Source of the DNA: Azospirillum ramasamyi
Lineage (GTDB): Bacteria > Pseudomonadota > Alphaproteobacteria > Azospirillales > Azospirillaceae
Assembly: GCF_003233655.1 (NCBI RefSeq)
Contig: NZ_CP029831.1
Location: 189,501-253,500, forward strand
Length of the DNA: 64,000 nucleotides
Direction of reading: 5' to 3'
The notes beneath the pieces are model-generated. The model worked only from the letters and a program-made list of their open reading frames with translations, was not told where the DNA came from and made no database searches. Below are positions 44,572 to 52,063 of the stretch, piece by piece. Both the position numbers and the translations under genes were made by a program. Every line of letters begins with the position of its first letter. Within the stretch, counting starts at the first letter, position 1.

Positions 44572-47496
44572 TCAGGTCCGGCCGAAGACGAGCACGACGG
44601 CGCAGACCAGACCGATGACGAGGCTCCACTTGTCGCGGGCGGCGAACACCACCGGATCGTCGTGCATAACCCCGCGGTGGGTCTGCAGCCACACCCGCCC
44701 GATCCAGAAAAGCAGGAGCGGGCAGATGATCCACAGCACCTGCGGATGGTCATAGATGCGCCCGACCTCCGGGCTGTTGATGTAGAGCGCCATCACCAGC
44801 ACCGAGAGAAAGCCGGCGGACACGCCGATGGATTGCAGGACCGGCATGTCGGCGGTCAGGTAGCCGCGCCCTTCCGCCTGCTCCAGCCCAAGCTTCTGCA
44901 TGCTGTCCATCTCCGAATAGCGCTTCACCATCGCGAGGCTGAGAAAGAGGAACATGGAGAAGGCCAGCAGCCAGAAGGACGGGACGATGGCCGTCGCCGT
45001 GGCGCCGCCCAGCACGCGCAGCGAATAGAGCCCGGCCAGCAGCATCACGTCCCAGATCACGCGGTTCTTGGCGAACAGGTTGTAGAACAGCGACGAGGCG
45101 GCGTAGGTCGCCAGCGCCGCCAGGAACAGGGGCGGCAGGGTCAGCATCGACAGGACGACGCTCGCCAGCAGCAGGCCGGGGATCAGCGACAGTCCGAGAT
45201 CGAGCGGCAGATCACCCGCGGCGAATGGGCGGCGGCGCTTGCGCGGGTGGCGCCGGTCGGCCGGCAGGTCGAGCAGGTCGTTCAGCACATAGATGCTCGA
45301 CGCGCACAGCCCGAAGGCGAAGAAGGCCGCGACAGCCTGCAGGGTCGGACCGACCTCCCCCAGCTTCTGGCCGGCCAGCAGCGGCACGAAGACCAGAAGG
45401 TTCTTCAGCCACTGGTGCAGACGCAGCGCCTTCAGGATCGACAGCAGGCGCGGCCGGCACGGTGTTGCGATGGTCTCCATCGGGCACAGGGTCGCGGCAT
45501 GGCGCAGCACGGCGGCGGACGCATCCACCGCGATGCCGCGGCGGGCGGCACTCCAGACGGCATAGTCGGCCTCGTCATTGCCGATGTAGTCGAAGACGCC
45601 GGACGGAGCCTGCGCCCGGATCGCCTCCAGTTTGCGCTCGCTCTTCAGGTTGATTTCGTCGCTGCTGGCGAGGACCTGATCGAACAGGCCCAGATGGCGG
45701 GCGATGGCATCGGCATAGCGGTGGTGTGCGGCCGTGGCCAGCACCAGCCGGCGGCCGCCTTCGCGCTCGGCCCGCAGCCGCTCCAGAACGGCCTGGTTGT
45801 AGACCAGACCGGCCGGATCGATGTCCACCCGCCGGGCCAGTTCCGCCTTCAGCCGCGCCTTGCCCCCGGCCAGCCAGACCGGCACCAGCAGTGCGGTCCA
45901 GGGCCGCGCCTTGATCAACCCGAACAGGGATTCGTAGAGCAGGTCGGTCCGCAGCAGCGTGCCGTCGAGGTCGACGAACAGCGGGGGCTCCGCGGCGGCC
46001 GGCGATGCCGGCATCTCGGCCGCGTCAGCCGCAGAAAACGAGGCGACGTGGGGAACGGCAGCGGGAGCAGCGGCAGCGGCAGGGAAAGCGGCAGGGGAAG
46101 CGGCAGGGGAAGCGGCAGTGCCTGCTTCGGCCTCCCCCCGGCCCGGTCCGAGCGTTGCGGTTCGGTCATGCCGGCCGGCCAGCACGAACACCATGCCCAG
46201 CAGCATCAGCGTGGCGAAGAACAGGTAGGACTGCAGGATGTTCAACGGCGTCGCCGCCAGCGCATTGACCGGCCAGAACAGCAGGTTGCCGGCCAGGAAA
46301 AAGGCGGTCGCCAGCAACGCGAAGGCTCCCGCGGGACGCTTCACGCCGGGCTCCAGCAGGACGAGGAAGGCCAGCGCGAAGGCCGGCAGCAGAATGCCGT
46401 AATGATGCACCCAGGCGACGGGCGACCCGGCGGTGAAGCAGATGCCGGCGACCGCGAAGGCGACGACCCGGTCCGGGCCGCGTTCGCGGCGACGCCACAG
46501 CAGGCCGAACACGAAGAAGGCGATGCCGGAAAGCTGTGTCGCGATATGCACCGCGGGGTGATAGGGGGCGAAGGCATCCGCCGACCAGTCCAGATTGTTG
46601 CCGTTGTACAGCAGGCGGTTGACCAGTCCGTTGACGGTCTGGTTGACGTGATAGCTCTCGCCATGGCGGCCGATGAACAGCAGCACGTCGAGGTAATCGA
46701 TCATCGGCGCGAAGCCGTAGAGCAGGGTCGCCACCGCCACGCCGGGAACCACCACGGCCGCCCAGCCGGCCGCCATGCGCCAGTCCCCCCGCAGGACCGC
46801 CCAGGCCAGGAACAGCGACATCTGCGGCTTCATCAGCGTCGATGCGCCGAGCAGCGCGCCGCACAACACCCGGCGGTCGCGCAGTAAGGCAATGCAGGCG
46901 AAGACGAAGGCGGCATTCAGCCAGACCTGCACCTGCCCGAGCGAAAAAGCCTTCAGCACCGGATAGAAGCACAGGGTCGCGGCAAAGCCGAACCCGCCCA
47001 GCAATACCTGCGTGATCCGATCCTCGCGCACGCCGGGCAGGCGCAGCCACGCCGCCAGTTCCAGCATCAGGATCGCCATGCCGGCCGCCGTCGCCAGGAC
47101 GAACAGCAGGTTGATGCGTTGGAACGTGAAAAGGTCCAGCACCCCGAACGCCTGCATCGCTTCCAGCGGCGGAAGCGAGGTCACGGGATACTGGAACTTG
47201 ATGCGCTGCTGGAAGAACACCCCTTCATAGACGTTATCGCCGGGATGCTCGTGCAGCCAGTTCAGCGCGGCGATCATCGGATCCCAGGAATCGACCGGAA
47301 TCAGATCCGGATTCTCCAGCACGAACAGGTTCTGGATGTCGGTCAGGTTGCTGGCATGGCCGCCGCGGTGAAGCGCCAGACCGAGAAGGCCGGTGGTCAG
47401 CACGACGAACAGCATCGCCAGAACGACGACGCGCTGGATCCGCCCGGCTCGATGGACACCGGTTGGAAGGGATGTGATCGCGGGCTGCATACTCAT
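44572..47496 (-). CDS. Fusion of GT87-like glycosyltransferase, HAD phosphatase and UbiA/DPPR-synthase-like prenyltransferase
   Basis: The 974-aa protein has three parts. Residues ~1-440 form a polytopic DUF2029/GT87-type membrane glycosyltransferase-like region (about ten helices; FSLGQVQVWLNAAFVFA; a cytoplasmic WRRRERGP loop). Residues ~450-500 are an Ala/Pro/Ser linker. A HAD hydrolase domain starts with PLFVDLDGTLLRTDLLY near 505 and keeps GNDEADY. From ~680 a UbiA domain has LRLHQWLKNLLVFVPLLAG and NDLLDLPADRRHPRKRRRP, the motif of decaprenyl-phosphate phosphoribosyltransferases. The HAD-UbiA pairing is common, while a fused GT87 unit is not something I recognise. Likely reactions: phosphoribosyl transfer to polyprenyl phosphate, dephosphorylation, then pentosyl transfer to a periplasmic acceptor. 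Start ATG 47496; ATG 47490 is an alternative. Confidence 0.85.
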   Translation of the reverse strand: MSMQPAITSLPTGVHRAGRIQRVVVLAMLFVVLTTGLLGLALHRGGHASNLTDIQNLFVLENPDLIPVDSWDPMIAALNWLHEHPGDNVYEGVFFQQRIKFQYPVTSLPPLEAMQAFGVLDLFTFQRINLLFVLATAAGMAILMLELAAWLRLPGVREDRITQVLLGGFGFAATLCFYPVLKAFSLGQVQVWLNAAFVFACIALLRDRRVLCGALLGASTLMKPQMSLFLAWAVLRGDWRMAAGWAAVVVPGVAVATLLYGFAPMIDYLDVLLFIGRHGESYHVNQTVNGLVNRLLYNGNNLDWSADAFAPYHPAVHIATQLSGIAFFVFGLLWRRRERGPDRVVAFAVAGICFTAGSPVAWVHHYGILLPAFALAFLVLLEPGVKRPAGAFALLATAFFLAGNLLFWPVNALAATPLNILQSYLFFATLMLLGMVFVLAGRHDRTATLGPGRGEAEAGTAASPAASPAAFPAAAAAPAAVPHVASFSAADAAEMPASPAAAEPPLFVDLDGTLLRTDLLYESLFGLIKARPWTALLVPVWLAGGKARLKAELARRVDIDPAGLVYNQAVLERLRAEREGGRRLVLATAAHHRYADAIARHLGLFDQVLASSDEINLKSERKLEAIRAQAPSGVFDYIGNDEADYAVWSAARRGIAVDASAAVLRHAATLCPMETIATPCRPRLLSILKALRLHQWLKNLLVFVPLLAGQKLGEVGPTLQAVAAFFAFGLCASSIYVLNDLLDLPADRRHPRKRRRPFAAGDLPLDLGLSLIPGLLLASVVLSMLTLPPLFLAALATYAASSLFYNLFAKNRVIWDVMLLAGLYSLRVLGGATATAIVPSFWLLAFSMFLFLSLAMVKRYSEMDSMQKLGLEQAEGRGYLTADMPVLQSIGVSAGFLSVLVMALYINSPEVGRIYDHPQVLWIICPLLLFWIGRVWLQTHRGVMHDDPVVFAARDKWSLVIGLVCAVVLVFGRT

Positions 47497-48052
47497 GCGT
47501 GGCCATCCATCGGTTGGGGCGAAACGATGCGTTTCCGCCGGTTCGACAATCCGGCAGAACAAAAAGGGCGCATGCCACCGCGACGCGGCGTGCAATGCCC
47601 GCGGCAAATGCAGTCGAGATGCTTGATTATTTTCAAACGAGATAATAAATTGGCCACTGCGGCATCACCGGGTGGCGCCAGAACTTTCCTTTTCTCAGTC
47701 CGACGACATGGCTGAAAAATACACCACTGTTTTATTTTGAAAGTCTTCGATTTCGTGTGCCGCCGCCCATAATCTAGATATCCTCAACCTCGCGTTTTTC
47801 TGTTTTTCGCCCACGGCCGTGCCGCGCGGATGGGGAATCCGCGGCACCCCATGCCTGGATGGGGTGGGAACGCCTCTCCGCCGGGTTAAGACCTGGGCCG
47901 GAAAGCGCCCACAGGCCGGGACGCTCCGCCGGATGTCGGGGAAACCGGGCCGGATGGCCTCACGAAAGGGGAATCGGCCGGCGCAAGGCGGCAGACGGCG
48001 GCCGGGCTTGGCCGGAGAGGAAATGCGCAGGAGCCGGAATTCGGATACGTAA
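47497..48052. promoter_or_regulatory. Intergenic region upstream of the prenyltransferase fusion gene
   Basis: About 560 bp without a convincing gene. The stretch 47620-47810 is A/T-rich for this genome (aaacgagataataaattgg, gttttattttgaaagtctt, ataatctagatatcctcaa) and probably holds the promoter of the leftward fusion gene. The stretch 47820-48050 is G/C-rich with only short frames of no protein character. Confidence 0.4.
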
Positions 48053-48087
48053 AGGGGCGGCCTGCGGAAACCCCGCCGGCCGCCCCT
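48053..48087 (-). terminator. Rho-independent terminator of the puuA-like gene
   Basis: AGGGGCGGCC (48053-48062) and GGCCGCCCCT (48078-48087) form a perfect 10-bp stem. On the minus strand the hairpin is followed by TTTACG, and it starts 22 nt after the glutamine-synthetase-like stop codon. Confidence 0.75.
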
Positions 48088-48109
48088 GTCGTCTGCCGGA
48101 GCGTTCGGA

Positions 48110-49453
48110 TCAGACGTTCAGCAGCAGGTTTTCCCGCTCCCACGAGCTGATGACGCGGTTATAGGCCTTGTACTCCGTCTCCTTCACGCAGGTGACGGCG
48201 TCGATGAAGCGTTCGCCGAGGATTTCCTTCAGCGGCTTGCAGGCGTTGAACTTGGTCAGCGCCTCCGACTGGTGGCGCGGCAGGGTGAAGGCGAGGCGAT
48301 AGGCCGATCCCTTGATCGGGTCGTTCGGCTCCAGCCCCTGGGTCATGCCGATGAAGCCGCAGGCGAGCGACGCGGCGATGGCGAGATAGGGGTTGGCGTC
48401 GGCGCCGGCCACCCGGTTCTCCACCCGGCGGGCGTCGGGCTGCGACACCGGCACGCGCAGGCCGGTCGTGCGGTTGTCGCGGCCCCAATGCACGTTGATC
48501 GGCGCATCGGAGTTCGGGACCAGCCGGCGGTAGCTGTTGACGTTGGGCGCCAGCAACGGCATCGCGTAGGGCAGGTATTTCTGCAGGCCGGCGATATGCG
48601 ACATGAACAGGTCGCTGTCGGTGCCGTCCGGGTTGGCGAACAGGTTGCGGCCGGTATCGGTGTCCACAACCGACTGGTGGATGTGCATGGCGCTGCCCGG
48701 TTCGCCCTGCATCGGCTTCGCCATGAAGGTGGCGTAGACCTGATGGCGGATCGCCGCCTCGCGCGCCGTGCGCTTGAACAGGAATGCCTGATCGGCCAGT
48801 TCCAGCGCGTCGCCGTGGTTGAAATTGATCTCGATCTGGGCGGCGCCGGCCTCGTGGGTCAGCGTGTCGATGTCGATGTCCTGCTTTTCGCAGAAGTCAT
48901 AGACCGCCTCGAAGATCGGATCGAATTCGTTGACCGCATCGATGCCGAAGGCCTGCCGGCCGCTCTCCATCCGGCCGTTGCGCCCGACCGGCGGCACCAG
49001 CGGGTAATCGGGATCCTTGTTGACCTGGACCAGGAAGAACTCCAGTTCCGGCGCCACGATCGGCTTCCAGCCGCGATCCTCGTACAGCGCCAGAATGCGC
49101 TTCAGGACATGGCGGGGCGAGACGTCCACCGGGCGGCCGTCGGCATAGACGCAATCGGTGATCACCTGCGCCGTCGGCTCGTTGTACCAGGGGACGAAGC
49201 GGATCGTGCGTTCGTCCGGGATCATGTAGATGTCGGAATTCTCGTCCGAGGTGATGTCCTCGTCGTCGGGGAACTCACCGGTCACGGTCTGGACGAAGAT
49301 CGCCTCTGGCAGGCGCAGGCCACGGTCGCGCAGGATGCGGAGGAACTTCTCGGCGGGAACGATCTTTCCCCGCGCTATGCCCGACATGTCTGGCACCAGA
49401 CATTCGACTTCGGTAATGCGGTTCTTCTTGATGAAGTCTTCCATAAAACCCAT
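48110..49453 (-). CDS. puuA: Glutamine-synthetase family protein, gamma-glutamylputrescine synthetase-like
   Basis: The 447-aa protein is a type I glutamine-synthetase-like enzyme. The beta-grasp region is at about residues 10-110 and the catalytic domain carries APELEFFL, EAGAAQIEINF, GSAMHIHQS, NSYRRLVPNSDAPINVHWG and RRVENRVAGADANPYLA. The missing adenylylation loop and 447-aa length fit the PuuA/GlnA-like subgroup, which joins glutamate to putrescine or a related amine. The PuuB-like oxidase gene is divergent, 169 bp away, and a putrescine importer lies 5 kb away. Related family members act on ethanolamine or other amines, so the substrate is inferred from context. Confidence 0.88.
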   Translation of the reverse strand: MGFMEDFIKKNRITEVECLVPDMSGIARGKIVPAEKFLRILRDRGLRLPEAIFVQTVTGEFPDDEDITSDENSDIYMIPDERTIRFVPWYNEPTAQVITDCVYADGRPVDVSPRHVLKRILALYEDRGWKPIVAPELEFFLVQVNKDPDYPLVPPVGRNGRMESGRQAFGIDAVNEFDPIFEAVYDFCEKQDIDIDTLTHEAGAAQIEINFNHGDALELADQAFLFKRTAREAAIRHQVYATFMAKPMQGEPGSAMHIHQSVVDTDTGRNLFANPDGTDSDLFMSHIAGLQKYLPYAMPLLAPNVNSYRRLVPNSDAPINVHWGRDNRTTGLRVPVSQPDARRVENRVAGADANPYLAIAASLACGFIGMTQGLEPNDPIKGSAYRLAFTLPRHQSEALTKFNACKPLKEILGERFIDAVTCVKETEYKAYNRVISSWERENLLLNV

Positions 49454-49622
49454 GGGTATGGCGGACCGCTCCGGACGATGGGCAGCCCCCTCCGTGCTGT
49501 GGACGACAGCGACACTATGACGCCGTTCCGGCGGACCGCGCCAGAGGGTTCCGCATGACCGTTTGGTGAAACACCCGCCTTTCCATTGACCTCCCCCATC
49601 GGCAAGGACTTAACTGCCCCCC
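49454..49622. promoter_or_regulatory. Divergent promoter region between the puuA-like and puuB-like genes
   Basis: The 169-bp gap must hold promoters for both directions. I see no clear -35/-10 pair and no strong palindrome, so any shared operator cannot be defined by eye. Confidence 0.4.
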
Positions 49623-50903
49623 ATGCCGAAAGCCTCATACCTGAACAGCTGGTACGCGGCCTCCGCCGCTCCCCGAGCCGACCGCCCGATCCTGGAGGGG
49701 GAGGTCGCCTGCGACGTCTGCATCGTCGGCGGCGGCTATACCGGCCTGACCGCGGCGCTGGAGCTGGCGGAGCGCGGCTTCGACGTCGTGCTGCTGGAGG
49801 CGGAGCGCTGCGGCTGGGGCGCTTCGGGCCGCAACGGCGGGCAGATCATCACCGGCTACAACAAGCCGATGGCGACGATCGAGGGTTGGGTCGGCAAGGA
49901 GGATGCCCGCCGCCTGTGGGAGTTCGGGGAGGAGGCCAAGGCCCAGCTGGCCGAGCGGGTGGAGCGCCACGCCATCTCCTGCGACCTGACCTGGGGCTTC
50001 GCCTATGCCGCGTTGAAGCCGCGCCACATGCAGGACGTCGCCGCGCTGGAGCGCGAGATGCGCGACGGCTACGGCTATGACCGGGTGAGGCGGCTGGACC
50101 GCGCCGGCATCCGCGCGCATGTCGGCAGCGATGCCTATATCGGCGGCCTGCTGGACGAGGGCAGCGGCCATCTGCACCCGCTGAACTACGCGCTCGGCCT
50201 CGCCCGCGCCGCCGACGCCGCCGGGGTGCGCATCTTCGAGAACAGCCGCGCCACCGCCATGGACAGCGGGCCGAAGCCCTGGGTCGGCACCGGGCGCGGC
50301 CGGGTGACGGCGAAGCACCTGATCCTGGCCGGCAACGCCTATCTCGGCGGGTTGTCGCCGCCGCTCGACCGCAACATCATGCCGGTGGCGACCTACATGA
50401 TCGCCACCGAACCGCTGGGCGAGGAGCGGGCCGCCGCGCTGCTGCCGACGAACATAGCGGTTTCGGACATGAAATTCTCGCTCGACTACTTCCGCCGGTC
50501 CGCCGACCACCGGCTGCTGTTCGGCGGCGGCGTCAGCTATTCCGGGGTGGACGCGCCGGGGCTGAAGCAGGGGATGCGGCAGAAGATGCTGGCGATCTAC
50601 CCCGAGCTGAAGGACGCCCGCATCGATTACTTCTGGGGCGGGCGGGTCGCCATCACCATGAACCGCATGCCGCATCTCGGCCGGCTGTCGCCGACCACGC
50701 TGTTCGCCCACGGTTATTCCGGCCATGGCGTGGCGCTGGCCGGCATGGCCGGGCGGGTGATGGCGGAGGCGGTCGGCGGCAGCGCCGGGCGTTTCGACGT
50801 GTTCGCCCGCATCCCCCACACGCCCTTCCCCGGCGGGCGGCGGTTCCGCACCCCGGCACTGGTCCTCGCAATGATGTGGTTCCGTCTGCGAGATCTGCTG
50901 TAG
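49623..50903 (+). CDS. puuB: FAD-dependent amine oxidase, gamma-glutamylputrescine oxidoreductase-like
   Basis: The 426-aa DAO-family flavoprotein begins NSWYAASA (a PuuB/OrdL-type N-terminus). It has the FAD-binding motif CDVCIVGGGYTGLTAALELA (about residue 27), the second dinucleotide motif LLEAERCGWGASGRNGGQI, and the C-terminal FAHGYSGHGVALAGMAGRV. It would oxidise gamma-glutamylputrescine to the aminoaldehyde, the step after PuuA. PuuC (dehydrogenase) and PuuD (hydrolase) homologues are not in the window. Confidence 0.9.
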   Translation: MPKASYLNSWYAASAAPRADRPILEGEVACDVCIVGGGYTGLTAALELAERGFDVVLLEAERCGWGASGRNGGQIITGYNKPMATIEGWVGKEDARRLWEFGEEAKAQLAERVERHAISCDLTWGFAYAALKPRHMQDVAALEREMRDGYGYDRVRRLDRAGIRAHVGSDAYIGGLLDEGSGHLHPLNYALGLARAADAAGVRIFENSRATAMDSGPKPWVGTGRGRVTAKHLILAGNAYLGGLSPPLDRNIMPVATYMIATEPLGEERAAALLPTNIAVSDMKFSLDYFRRSADHRLLFGGGVSYSGVDAPGLKQGMRQKMLAIYPELKDARIDYFWGGRVAITMNRMPHLGRLSPTTLFAHGYSGHGVALAGMAGRVMAEAVGGSAGRFDVFARIPHTPFPGGRRFRTPALVLAMMWFRLRDLL

Positions 50904-50968
50904 TCTGAGGCAATCCGCAGTTTCCTTCCCTCCCCGCTCCTTCATACCGCCGAGTACCGCACCCGCCC

Positions 50969-52021
50969 ATGACCGACACTTCCGGCAGCGACGAGACCAC
51001 CCTCTCTTCGGAGAGCCCCCCGGCCCCGGATGCCGCCCCGGACGAAACCGTCGCCGAAAAAGCCGCGCAGGAGAATGTGCTGGTCCAACCCATGCGGGAC
51101 ACGCATTTCGACTTCCAGCACAAGGTGTTCAGCCTGCCCGGCGCCTTCTTCTGCCAGGAGCCGAACACCAAGGAACCGGTGCTGAACATCCTGCTGGGCG
51201 ATCTGAAGGCGGCGCTGGCCTTCCCCACCCTGATGGAATCCTTCCAGATCGAGGAGGGCACCCACGACGCCCGCCTGCTGGAGATCATCGAACAGGGGCT
51301 GGCCTTCGTGAAGAAAATCCGCCCGGGCGAGGAAATTCCCGGCGAACTGCTCGACGGGCGCGCCTCCTGGTCGGTGGAGGACAAGCACCGCATCATCGCC
51401 AAGGGCCGGCTGACCGTGCAGATCGTCTCGTCCTTCACCGGCAACGAGATGATCGTGTCGGACATCGACGAGCTGGAACAGGTGGTGGAGGATCCGCAGA
51501 CCAAGGAACGGTTGAAGGCCGCCTTCGCCAAGATCGCCGAGCGGCTGAAGCTGACCAACAACGCCGAACAGTATCTGAGCGACCGCATCGACGATCTGGC
51601 GCAGGAACTGTCCTACATCGAGGCGCTGCGCGACCGCTTCAAGCATATCCGCCGCATCGATCAGGCGATGGCGAAGCTCGCCACCATCTACCGCACCGAC
51701 CGCACCTTCTGCAGCGAGTTGAACCGGATGCAGGGGCTGATCCGCAAGCCGTTGCGTGAGTACGACCTGATTTTCGATCAGGCCGACGCCCAGACCGGCG
51801 ACATCGTCGGCGCGCTGCGCAACTTCCACCCGACCATTCAGTTCATCCGCAAGATCCGCGACGACCTGCGCGCCAAGCTGCTGGAATGGGAGGACCTGCT
51901 GCAGGGCTGGGACGAGGTCACGATGGAACGCTCGCCGAAGGTGGAGGCGTTGCAGAAGCAGACCTACCGTTTCCTGGCGAGCCGGTACATCGAGACGACG
52001 GTTTGGAAGCGAGGGGGGTGA
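50969..52021 (+). CDS. Conserved protein of unknown function, 350 aa
   Basis: I do not recognise this family. The first ~40 residues are acidic and low complexity (many Asp, Glu, Ser, Pro). The rest is mostly helical and charged with no membrane segment or signal peptide. Visible segments include FDFQHKVFSLPGAFFCQEP near residue 48, LLDGRASWSVEDKHRII near 130, an acidic helical part around 170-200, DRIDDLAQELSYIEALRDRF near 208, and a probable coiled coil to about 330. The length and regular charge pattern suggest a real cytosolic, perhaps structural or chaperone-like protein. It is 65 nt downstream of puuB and converges on smc with a 42-nt gap. Confidence 0.78.
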   Translation: MTDTSGSDETTLSSESPPAPDAAPDETVAEKAAQENVLVQPMRDTHFDFQHKVFSLPGAFFCQEPNTKEPVLNILLGDLKAALAFPTLMESFQIEEGTHDARLLEIIEQGLAFVKKIRPGEEIPGELLDGRASWSVEDKHRIIAKGRLTVQIVSSFTGNEMIVSDIDELEQVVEDPQTKERLKAAFAKIAERLKLTNNAEQYLSDRIDDLAQELSYIEALRDRFKHIRRIDQAMAKLATIYRTDRTFCSELNRMQGLIRKPLREYDLIFDQADAQTGDIVGALRNFHPTIQFIRKIRDDLRAKLLEWEDLLQGWDEVTMERSPKVEALQKQTYRFLASRYIETTVWKRGG

Positions 52022-52063
52022 AGGGCTGGCGGTGCAACTTTTGCCCCACCTTGATCCTCCCCC

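Noticed and set aside
47819..48164. Small plus-strand open frames (77 and 101 codons) upstream of the puuA-like terminator
   Set aside because: They are Arg/Gly-rich, lack a ribosome-binding site, and one overlaps the terminator and the puuA-like coding end.
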